A stretch of DNA of 64,000 nucleotides from Epinephelus fuscoguttatus (lineage: Eukaryota; Chordata; Actinopteri; Perciformes; Serranidae), in contig NC_064770.1 in NCBI RefSeq assembly GCF_011397635.1, positions 21,669,707 through 21,733,706 on the forward strand, written 5' to 3'. The translations under genes and the position numbers were made by a program. Positions 11,477 to 22,500 of the stretch are shown one piece after another; the first letter of the stretch is position 1; each line of letters opens with the position of its first letter. The notes under the pieces are model-generated. The model ran no database searches. It was not told the DNA's origin and was given only the letters and a program-made list of their open reading frames with translations.

Positions 11477-12309
11477 TATGACCACAGCTACCTTTCAGTC
11501 GCCTGTAGGAATACAGAGATGGAAATGCATGTTAGGATGACAGTCATTTAACCACAGGCAGGAGGGACGGCGATTTACTCATTACATATGACTGAAATGT
11601 AAAAGGCTCTCAGACTTGTTTGTTGAGCCGAACTCTTCATGTTTGAGCAAGCAGCTTCGGTCACCTCATGCCTTGGGCTATCAGCAGCAAATGACTTGAG
11701 CTCTGGGTGTGAAAAATGTACTTCAAGAGCACAACTTTCTTACTGGCTGATTATTTACTAAGTTCCATTATAGTCTGGAAACTTTCCAAATCAGCTAAAG
11801 GCTCTCTGTAAACACTTTGTGTTAAAACCAAATGTGATCATGCAGAGGATTCTGTTCATTCAGCTTGTTGTGTGTGACAAATAGAAGAGGTAGCGATTTC
11901 ATTTGTTATTGCTTATTTCTTTTTTTAGTCTGTTTGTTTTTCTCAATATGTATATGTATCTCTTCTGGGACTTTGATGCATTGTAGGTCAGTTGTTTTTC
12001 AGATTTGTCAGTGCACCATGTGTTTGTGAGCACTGATCAGCATGTGGAATTATACAATATACATCAGAATTTTTATAGTCCATTCATAGTGTTTCCGTTT
12101 GTTGACAGCCAGAAGTGAATTCATGTCCCTGAGAAGAGCACCAGCTAGCAAGAAGCACTATAATCTTTTTGACCTGTTGAAGCTAAATAGGTGGCATTTG
12201 ATGTATTTCACACTCTGTAACTGTTATTTGTTTTTTACTTTTAGCAATGTCTGCTACTTTGCCAACTAATTTTTTTTGGATTTCCCTGTTTAGTTACTTT
12301 CATCTGTTA
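11477..12309 (-). other. kcnj16 upstream region
   Basis: On the minus strand an acceptor (CTGTATTCCTACAG) lies near 11506, about 30 bases before the ATG, implying an upstream non-coding exon that I could not place. Nothing else is recognised up to the repeat beginning near 12310. Confidence 0.4.
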
Positions 12310-12678
12310 TGTTGGTCAACCCGGTCTCACACCAAAGTCATCAAAGTCCGGCGCTTGGGCAGTGACTTGCAGCGTCAGACACTGACAAAAAAGCCATTCT
12401 TTAATGTTAGCATGATATGCAGCCAGTCGCTGATATTATTTTAATGGCGCTCAGCGGCATCAGGGGGAAACGCGGATGGACAAGAACGTAAGTTAAGGTG
12501 ATGAAAGTCTGAATTTGGTGGGAAGGGTGGTGGATGGGTCCAACAAACACCAACTTTAACCCAGGAGAGTGGTGTTCATGGTTTTCCCCAAACCCAAGCA
12601 TGTGCTTCTGTTGCCTAAACCCAACCATGTGCGTTAGTTCTTGGAAGAAAAAAAATACTGGAATTTGTGTAGTTGTAC

Positions 12679-13431
12679 CAAAGAGCATGGATACCAAGAG
12701 GCGAAGCGCTGATGAATTTTTGCCAACAGCCACTAGGGGCGCTGTGGAACCGCTGCCGCCATTTTGGACTGTTGAGCTTGAACTGTTGCACCCAGACAAC
12801 ATACAAGATGTCAAGGAGAGAGGAGAAAAAAGTAAAAGAAAACAGTGTAGTGCAATTAACTGCAACAACTATCAGTGGAACACCCCGCACCTGGCCTTTC
12901 ACTGTTTCCTGAAGGATCCCGACAGGTAAGAACTCCTGAGGTGTAAGTTTTAAAGTGTTTTAATATCAATTTCATACGCCAGTTTTGGAGGGAAGATAAC
13001 ACTCCTGACTATGTGACGTCCCCATTAATGTGTTTCTAGTTAAAATATTGAAATTTTATTTTTTTTTATGTTTTGGTAGATTGGCTTATGGGGTGTAGGT
13101 GAAGAGGTAATTAAGTTAATCTTCTCATAAGTGGATGTAATATGTAGAGATGCCATCTAGGCCATTTTTCTTCGTTTTGTTTTTTTAAAGTCTATATTTT
13201 GCTTTACAAAAACGTGAAAAAGCAGCTGTGACCAAGCTATCACGAGGTGAGTAGCATTGTAAGCATAATTAATAGCGATATACTTCCGTTTGTCTGTGTG
13301 TTTTTGTATGCAAGCGGGTCTGCTGCGGTCTGCTGACAGTCCAATATGGCGGCAGTAGGACGAAACCATGGGCGAGTCTGTTGCTATGGGGCGTTCTATT
13401 GAGCTTCACCTCTTGGTATCCATGCTGTTTG
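12679..13431 (+). mobile_element. P-element-like THAP DNA transposon remnant
   Basis: Terminal inverted repeats of about 27 bp: the left end reads CAAAGAGCATGGATACCAAG at 12679 and the right end, reversed, reads CAAACAGCATGGATACCAAG, continuing AGG(C/T)GAAGC. A direct repeat GTTGTAC flanks both sides (12672-12678 and 13432-13438), a 7-bp target duplication or an 8-bp one with a changed base. P-type elements have 8-bp duplications and THAP-domain transposases, which fits. Inside is a THAP first exon on the plus strand. At 753 bp nearly all of the transposase is missing, so it cannot move itself. Confidence 0.75.
12834..12925 (+). pseudogene. THAP zinc-finger exon of a transposase
   Basis: The frame reads KRKQCSAINCNN... 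then HLAFHCFLKDPDR and stops at a consensus donor (GACAG/GTAAG). The C-x4-C spacing followed by the F-H-x-F-x-KDP signature is that of the N-terminal half of a THAP domain, a DNA-binding C2CH finger. The remaining C2CH ligands would be on a later exon that I do not find within the element. Coding upstream of 12834 continues open but is not conserved-looking. Confidence 0.65.
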
Positions 13432-14210
13432 GTTGTACTGACGTAGTGCGTTTATTTTGAAAGAGACTGTATGTAAACTGTAAATTTCCTGTGAAAACGG
13501 AAGTGCATTCTGAAAGAAGACAATGCATGTAACAGGCAGAATTTGACGCGGTGTCCCAGAACGTCAACAACCAATGCAGCCAGGGTACCTTTCACGTCAT
13601 ATCTGGACATAGAAAGTCCATGATATTAACAATATTAATAATAGGAACCGTATTTAAGTTTATTTGTCATCACATAATTAACTGATTTTCCATATTTGTC
13701 TCTGTAATATGTGCACCATCAAAAGGTGGCGAGGGCGCTGTCCTTTAATTTGGAGTGCATGGTGCATAGCAGAAAGAAGGCTGCGTGTCTGACACACACT
13801 GCACTTGCACTCTCCCTGTGGTGCGAACAAAGGAAACTGGAATAGGGTTTCAGGGGAAATCCCAATCACTGAGCCATATTTAGTGACCTGCAGTCCCTGG
13901 GCGACAACAAACAGAATAATTACAACATTTATTGCAACATCATTAGTAACTCACACTGGCAGTTACATAAACAAAACCACAAGCGCACTTCAATATCTAA
14001 TACGGCTGAATGTTAAACTGTGACTTCACTCAGTAGGTATTCTATATGTTAAACTGAATCGTTAATGCTAATTTTATTAACTGGACCCATTAAACTTAAA
14101 GAGGCCTCTCCGTCCTTCACTGCTCATGTTCCCTTTGGTATGTTGGTTTCCGTCAAGGTTATAGGTGACACATAATTGAAGGTCATTAGGACACTGATGA
14201 CATAATATGT

Positions 14211-14235
14211 GATAGATAGATAGATAGATAGATAG
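14211..14235. repeat. (GATA)n microsatellite
   Basis: Six tandem GATA units. Confidence 0.95.
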
Positions 14236-17200
14236 GATTAATGAAGGCTTTGGGTCAGGGAAATCTAACCTTCCATGCAGCGAGGAACCTCTTTTTAATC
14301 AGTTTGGCTTATCTCTTTAGTTAGTTGGCAAAGTCTGTTGCCTTCCAGATGTGACCCAGGACAATGGCAAGCAGGGGTCACATAGCAGGCTTTTGACAGT
14401 AGTCCTAAACTGAGTTAGTCAGAAAAATAAAAACAAAACAATGTATAGCACTCTGTGTCAGTGTTTATAAAAGTTCTTTATGGTTTTGCCCCAAGTGGCT
14501 GTAAGTCAAACATGTATAGACAAAAAAAAATACAAGCACAGTATATGTATATATGTCGTTACTCCACAAGCCCTCCGAAAGTATGTCTCGGTTAATTAAG
14601 CAAAGCCTTGACCTCTATTTTTGTTCTCATGAGGGTAAATTATTATCCTCTAACCACCTCTAACAGCTTTCACCTACAAATGTTTTCTCAGATGTCAAAC
14701 TTTAACCGCACACCTTCTTTTCAGTCACACTTAAAATACAACACAGTCAGGACACTGTTATCACTTCCCTGTACTGTACTTCTTTGTAGTCCGACAGCTG
14801 TTTGAGGTAACACTGATGAAAGGCATGTTATCACCTTAGCTTACTCACTGATCAATATGTTTTTTAGAGCCACGTCCTTCCTTGCAAGAAGTCTGTTAAA
14901 CTTTTATCTATTTTTTATTGCTTAATTGTGTCACCTGAGAACATGTAGGTCGTGTTTATCTCAGTTTATGATGCATGGCTGCTTAGAGGTTGCAATAGTG
15001 CCAAGTGCAGTCTTCACAAAAATATTTAGAGACTGACACAGTCACAGAGAAAATAAAGTCACAGATTGTGGAAATATGAACCATCATGCACGAAACTTTT
15101 AGGAGCAAAACTGCTTCTTAACTTGTAGTTACACAAGTTTTGTGTTTCAATAAAATCTCAAAATATCCATAAATCAAATAAAACAAAAAGGATGAGACCA
15201 AAAAAGCTCTCAAAATTGAAAAATGTGTAAAATTACCAATTTATTTTGCACTGACTATCACGTCACAACAATGTTGCAGCAGGTGGGGATGGTGTTTAAT
15301 AAATGAGTTGAGGAAAATGCACTGAAAAAATAGCAAGCATCCCATAAGTGAGTGAATCCTTGGCTCATGAGCTGCGGTGTCACAGGTCTCAGACTGCTGA
15401 TTTCTACACAGCAATCACTGTTCATGAGACAGAAAGAAACAGGTTACAGGACAATCAGGTCAAAGAAAAGGGTCAGTGGGGCCCACCTGCCCACTCCACT
15501 TTATGATATAGTTACAAAATGAGCACAGAATATTACCAAGACTAGCTTGCGTTACTACAGTTGGATGGTTCTAATATTTTCATGTCTATATCAACTCAAC
15601 CTGTGTATAGTCTATGTGTAACCTTTTATTTGTCTTTTTGAATCCTTCTGTATGACACTCTGAGCTCCTGAAACTGCAGTCTGTGCTATATGAGAGCACA
15701 GTGGACTGATAAACTCGAGTCTGAATGTTGACGTTAATGTCATGATTCCTACAGAATTACCAGATCATGGCTACAGGAATTAATTGTGTTATATTTTGTT
15801 ATTTGAGTTTAAATTATGTCACAAAGAAAAAGAAAAAAGGAAATAAAGAAAAATGCTCCCATGCCATGATATCTTTTATGATGTTTCTTCATTTCATTAC
15901 TTGCTGTTGTATTTGTTTGTCAACAAATTAATTTTATGACGTCTAATTATTCTTTTATTTTTATTAATTTATTTAACAGGGACAGTGCACAGCTACTTAG
16001 CTGCACCAGAGTTAGCTATAAGCTGATTTTCATCTGTAGTCCCTGGACAGGAAACAGAGAATAATTTCTCTGCTAAAAGACACTATTATATTAAAAAAAA
16101 ACACAGTTGCAAATGAGAACATGACACAACAGTTTCAGCAACGACAACAGCAAGACAACACAACAACAATAAAATTACAACATGAAGATATAACAAGATT
16201 TCATTGTGTTAGATCAAGTGTTTGATAGCCATGATATCATCTTAGATTTACAACTTGCGGTTAATTATTTCCCTACTTGCTGGCTTGACCCTGCTAATAT
16301 CTCATAGTAATATCCTTTAGATTTAGATTTAGATTAGACTGGAAGTGTTTGCTGAAACACAAGTTTGATTATTTTCCCCTCTCAGCACAGAAAATTGAAC
16401 ACTCTATGTCAGAATTCTTGTTTAAGTCTTTTAAAAAGCATGTATTTTAATATTCCACTTACTTTCAGAGTAGAAGTTAGGTCAAGTGTCACAGAAGCCC
16501 ATCAGTTCTGCCGAGCATTAAACTATGTGTTGCCACAGTGGAAGTCACCTCTGAGTTTGTTGGCCGCAGAGTGTCAGGGGCCGGCATGGTCCTGAGGCAA
16601 AGTCCCAATTTCTTCTGATATCACAGCACGTCCCTCTGAAACCTCATTGGACAATCTGGAGGAATTTATGACCTATGGAATATTTCCGAGGTTCCTTCGG
16701 ACAAGTACATCCAGTGTCTTCTGACTGTTTGCTTCTGGATGACGAAACAGAAATTGCATAATCTTCCACAAAATGATAATGGCGGAGGAATATTGATGGT
16801 TTGTAGGGTTATTTTTGCAGGTATGTACATTTGAGTTATTTCCGTCCGGATTTCCATGATTCATTAGACAGAAAGTTAACCTTTGCTCCATCAGGTGGAG
16901 ACGCTGCCATTGGCACAAGGATTTGCTTTGTCTCTGTTGTCCGCAATTAGATTCTGATAAGGGAGATCACAGCTGAGCCGCCAGAACACACTTAACTTTT
17001 AAACCACATTTATTGCAGCCATAAGAGCATCTAAAGCTGTTGCATTGAGGTCAGCAACACCGAAACAACCCTGTTGTGTTTTTAAAAATAGAACATGATA
17101 CCCCCCCCCCCCTTTCCCACCTGATTCATCACGTATTGGATGTTTCAGATGATGTGTGAAGACAGAGATAAGAGACATTCCTCCCCAGATAACCTGCAAA

Positions 17201-17634
17201 GATCAGTTCATCAGTCGTCATTTACAGGCATCAGATGAGTGTGAACAAAGGGAAAAAAAATAGTATTACTTCCTTTACTGCAGTACATGAAAATGCCATA
17301 AACTGTAAAACTACAGGAAGGTTGATTAATTATTTATCTGTTTATGTGTCCTGCATCGTGTGGCACTTTACAAGACACTAAAGCAACATCTAACATCTCA
17401 GGAGATTCATTTATATAACACAAATGTGAAGCTTAATATTACTGAAAAGATATTTTGCAGAAATCTTGACCAGATTAATGACTAACTAGATATTAGATAT
17501 ATTAGTAAATTAGTAGCACTATAAATAAAACAAGTACTACAATATTTGCCATGAAAATTAAACAGAAAACGTCTGTCAGCAGAAAAATTATGTTCTTATG
17601 CTATTAAGTAGTGGACGTGGAAACTTTCCATGGT

Positions 17635-17850
17635 GATAATATGTGGTAAGGTTTAGGCACAAACACCACTTGGTTATGGTTAGGAAAGATCATGTTTTGG
17701 CTTAAAATACCCAGGTTAAGTGGCACAATGCCTGCTGGAAAGTAGCAATGTCTTGGTAAAAAATCCATCACTTTTCATACTATCCTGGCAGGAAATGCAG
17801 AGATGTCTCAGTAAAAAACAACCACTTTATCTTGCTACAAAACACCACAT
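17635..17850. repeat. Dispersed repeat fragment
   Basis: The run TAAGGTTTAGGCACAAACAC and following ACTTGGTTATGGTTAGG is a phrase I recall from repeats scattered in teleost genomes. Inside it, TGTCTTGGTAAAAAATCC near 17750 and TGTCTCAGTAAAAAACAA near 17804 show an internal duplication. Limits and class are uncertain. Confidence 0.4.
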
Positions 17851-18814
17851 GTGGTGCCAAAAAGGCCACTGGAAAGACAGAATTGACTCGCTAAATCACA
17901 TCTGGTTTTGTTGTTTGTCGGTTTTGAAGAAAAGGTGACATGTCACCCGCCATCCTCTTGACCTCCTGGTGACAAAGAATATGTCTAAATAATGAAAATG
18001 TAATGTTGCAGAAGCATAGCCTACAACATTTTCTTCTGGCGACGGGGCTGCAGCGGGACAGGGCAGCTTAGTTTTATTCAGAATGGGCTTCAGATGGATG
18101 AAGATATGAGCCAAGAATGCAGATATGAGATTTAAACCTGGTGTCAGATTAAGAGGAGATGTTATATTGTAGTATTTCCTTCATAAAACCTAAAGCAGAT
18201 ACCAAAAGAACAATGCACCTGTATTCCCAGAGTATACAAGGTGCCAGAGGTGCCAGAGGAGAAGGAGGTCAAGCCTGCAGCGTGGAGAGCCTTTGAAACA
18301 GTGAAGGCTGTTGTTTGTCTGACATATTTTAGAGCAGAAGGTGATAACCTCAGAGGTGACTGATAATGATCAGGTCAATCAGGTATGACACAAATGTGAC
18401 GTATTCAAGATAAAGCACCTGTTTCCCAGTGGTCCAATAATCCAGGAAAAAGCAGACAGCTTCAAAGTTTAGTTTTACAGAGTATAAAGGGTTTGATATC
18501 ATTGTCAAAATGCCTTTTTCATAAAGCACTTCACTTGATTGGAGACACGCTAATAGCTAGCAGCCTGTTGGAAATTTGTTTTAATCTCCTGGAGATTGTT
18601 TTCAATTCACTTTTGCAAACTTATAATGAATTCATTTTTGTCTTTGATTAGCGCTTTTAAAATTGTCCTTACCCTACATGCCTAGAGACCATCTTGCATC
18701 TTGATATGGGTGTTGCTGTGATCTTGGGATCACCCCAGGATGCGTCCAAGATGCAGCAGTCCGTGAACTAAACAAATTTGGGCCAGGGGCATAAGTGGGG
18801 TGGGGACGAAATAC

Positions 18815-18843
18815 CACACACACACACACACACACACACACAC
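18815..18843. repeat. (AC)n microsatellite
   Basis: About 14 perfect AC units. Confidence 0.95.
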
Positions 18844-19589
18844 CAGCTGTCTCTACGTTTTCATGGCACATAATGACACAGGCACCCATTAAACCACTCA
18901 AGATATCACCACAGAATGTGTCAAGATTGTAAATAACATTATTCGACTGATTATATGCAAAAATAACTCAATTTTGTGCCTTTTTCATTGAACATCTATG
19001 TATGCCTGTAAATCACTGAAAATATTGATAATCCATTATAAAATATTGATCATTTGATATGTGCTTTTACATTTTTAAGGGGCCCACAGACACTTAAAGC
19101 CCCATAGAGTCATATTATAAAATCATCCAGCTGTCAAAACAAAGACACGCCGTCCCTGGAACACGCAGAAAACACAGTCTTTGTTCTGTATCTACGACTA
19201 AGGGACTTTCAGGGTAAACCATGTCTCTGTTATTCAGTTTACTCTTTTGTCCAGCAGCCACAGGCCCATTGTAATGCAAAGTAGCATGACCTGGTATAAC
19301 AACAAATAGAAGCTGGAGATAGCAGGTAAACAGACAGTATGAGTAATTGCATTTGTGTTCTGACTGTTTGCACAAGATCACTGAAGGATGCACTGAACGC
19401 TCACTGTAATTAATCACGAGATGGTATTTTCTTACAGACCATTGTGGGTCGCTCATATTGTCTTGTTGTGTTGGGAGTACGTGGGTAAACGTCACAGACA
19501 GGCCTATTTAAGTGTCATGCGAGGCGGAACGTAAAGGGATGACACACAGCTGTCAGTCAATGAGTCGTTTGTGAATTAAATTGTTAGAC

Positions 19590-22500
19590 ATGGTGAGATT
19601 TTCTACCCACAGCCTGTGGAAGGCAGTCCTCTTCCTGGGTTTACTAATTGTAGGTAAGTGTAAGCTCACAGCTCACAAAACATTGTTTTAGGGAGAAGTA
19701 GAGTGGGAGAAGTATTTCTGAATATATCTTAACAATTGTCTCTAATTTCAGGATGCCCACATGCTGAATCCACATGCAAATCACGCAGATGTCTGGCTGA
19801 AATTTTGGCCAACAAAAAGTTTGTATCTCAGCCTCAGTATGAAAACTGCAGCCAAATGATTATGGTGCCATTTATTGAGTACCAGACTCTGTCAGTTGTA
19901 AGTATCGTCTTATACATTTTAAAGTGGAGCTAACTGAAAATTCTTTTTTTGTTTCTCTTCTTAGACCGCTCATAGCTTGAGGAGAGCTCATTACTTTAAT
20001 TATAATTACAGTTGGTGTTATTATTCCCAAGCTTTGTTAACATAAACCTGCTAAATATGTGTTGAGATCAGGTAAAAAAAAAAAGTAAAGGATGTCCTTT
20101 AACTGAGCAAGGATACAGATTAGTTTCCACCAGCACTCCAATAGTGTTGACACTGCCTAACCACATTTTTTTTCATCAGGACACTAAGAATCTCCGCCTA
20201 AATAGTCGTCTGCAAGCCTCACTTGTAAGTTTCAAAATACGTACAAATGAACAAAAATAAAACAAAGAGTATGCTTCACTGATTTTGATTTGAAACCACA
20301 GAAATGGGAAGATCCTGAGTTGGCATGGGACACATCAGTTTACCCATATGATCAAGTGGTCCTGCCCGTAAGCAAAGTCTGGACCCCAGAGCTCCGTGTA
20401 ACAAATGGGTAAGTTACGTAATGTTTAGTAACTTACACAATTCTTACAAATTCAACGCATGATCTCCTCGATATCGCTTTGTTGTCTCTCACCTGTGTAG
20501 AATAACAACAACTATGAGGCACAGCTCGCATGATCTGCTGGTGATCAGTAATGGCACAGTGAAGCACAGTGTGATCATCACTGCCGAGGTGAACTGCGAG
20601 GTCAATCTTTTTAACTATCCCTTCGCTTGGGACGCATGCCCTGTTGCTATCCAGACTTGGTCAGATGATGGTGAGTTTCGGAGCAAACTGGATGTTATCA
20701 TTGTACGTATCAGTGTTAATCCTGAAGATTTTGACTTATCTTCTTCATGGTGTGATCATGTTTTTCTTTTATGCTTTTAAAAATGTGTCCTACTGTGTGA
20801 AATAACCATAAATGTATATTTTTTAAAAACACAAGATGTTTTTAATCGTCCTGCCAAATTGTTTCGTGCAGCTTTTTTTGTGGCAAACCCTTACTTCACC
20901 ACATTGAATTCAGAATGCCACCAGTTGTATGCATAAAACATCTGTTTACAGTTAAGAGGAACGCAGAACCTTTATTTGCCAAAGGCTTTGACGTCAATTA
21001 GAGAGAGATATATAGGGATATAGCCCTATAGAAGTCTTAGATGGGGCCTTGCAGCCCACACGCTGGGGTAAAGAGTTGGCATTGTACGTTTCTGAAAACC
21101 ACGGATGTTACATTTGTATGTTTCATACGTATGACACAGTTTATTACATTTATATGAGCTATATTAGGTAGGCGGGGGGGTGATGGATGGTGTAACATCT
21201 AGGCGACACCACTGTTTAAGTCCAAATTAAACCAGTCAGCTCTCACAAAAACAAACAAACAAAAAAAACCCCACATAGGTCAATTGTGCTAGCAGATTAT
21301 TACAACAAGGCCCCTCCAGGAAGTGCGCTAAGCTTTGAGGTCAATTTTCATAGTGGCCAAACAGTGGAGTTACAACTCCAAAGCCTGTGATGCAATTGAC
21401 CGATGGCTAAGTCCCGCCCTCAAACGCGATGAGCCAATCACAGTGCATATAGCCATTCCCATACACCTGGACATTCTCCGCCTGGACGTTCATTGAAATG
21501 CATTACAGAAAGTCAGTTTTGTTCGGTTTTATGAGCTTTTTTGGAGATTTGAAGTTTAAAAATGGTCAAACGGTGTGCATGGGGTACATGCAACTCCGAC
21601 ACAAGGTATCCTGAGAGGCTGGGCGACGAGGTGTATTTTTTACACTTTAAACCACATCTCAACCAAGAAAAGTGTCTCCTTTGGATAAAGTTGTGCGGTG
21701 ACGTTATCTTTAACATCTCTAGCTAACGTTAGATAAAGTTGGCCTACCGTTAGCTCCTAGCTGCATTGTTCATCATGTCACCTTGTTTACTGGGAGTTCA
21801 TTAGTTTTGTACTTTGGTGATCGTACATCATTGTTAGCTGTTGTCCAAAGGGCTTTAGTTAAGCTAACGTTAACTTCTGGAGCTTAGCTTCATTAATTTA
21901 TCTGTAATCGCAGAGATAACAAAGGTTGGCAAATGTTATGCTGAATGATTCGATGTACTGTAGCACCAAACTAATGGAGAGACACTCTTGGTAAAGATGG
22001 TAAAAAGGTTGTTATCCTTTTCTCATATTCTGAGCCAAAAACTTCAGTGGCACTTTAACTTGTTGTCTTTGATGGCGACGCCAACGAGATGCAGTTCACA
22101 AGCGTACACTGTGACCTGTAAATTTTGGTTTGTAATTTAAGCTTTTCATCCATCTTCTCAACAATAAAATGATGAATATAGCCTATCCCTCCAATGTGTA
22201 GTTTAGGCCCTTTTGATTACTTCTCAATGACATCTGATCATGTCCCCAAAAATCATCAATTGCCTCCTGCGAAATGCCGTGTACTATGACACCTGCCATA
22301 GCACCGGTCACTGAATGTTGATAGTTTGTCCGAGTGAGTGGAGGGGGGTGTGGCTTAGTCATAGGTCAATTGGGCCCAAAAAGACCTTTCCCCATTGACA
22401 TACATTTGGAAAAAGATGATAAGATATTGTTAGTGGATACATTTTTTTGAGCGTCACTTCCCATGCAAAATTATATATTTCATTATCAGGATTTGATCCA

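Larger units (their letters stand above)
12310..13620. repeat. Dispersed repeat interrupted by a THAP transposon
   Basis: The left part (from CCGGTCTCACACCAAAGTC) and right part (to about ACGTCATATCTGGACATAG) resemble the two sides of one teleost dispersed repeat, as I recall it. The join is broken by the 753-bp element at 12679-13431, whose flanks carry the same GTTGTAC on each side. Outer limits are approximate and no class is assigned. Confidence 0.5.
13621..19589. other. Long gene-poor gap
   Basis: No gene recognised in about 6 kb. It contains a GATA microsatellite (14211-14235), a TTTATTTAACAGGGACAGTG repeat-like start near 15966, a dispersed repeat near 17635-17850 (GTTTAGGCACAAACACCACT followed by GGTTATGGTTAGGAAAGATC), a poly-C run at 17101-17112 and an (AC)n run at 18815-18843. 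Other open frames lack domain content. Confidence 0.5.

Noticed and set aside
11477-11485. Upstream GTG as the kcnj16 start
   Set aside because: Vertebrate translation would use the ATG at 11476; the extra codons add nothing conserved.
12534-12830. Upstream part of the THAP frame (MGPTNTNFNPGEWCSWF...)
   Set aside because: It crosses the left end of the transposon and reads through the outer repeat, so it cannot be native coding sequence of the THAP exon.
18674-18901. Minus-strand frame with CVCVCVCV
   Set aside because: Produced by the (AC)n microsatellite at 18815-18843.
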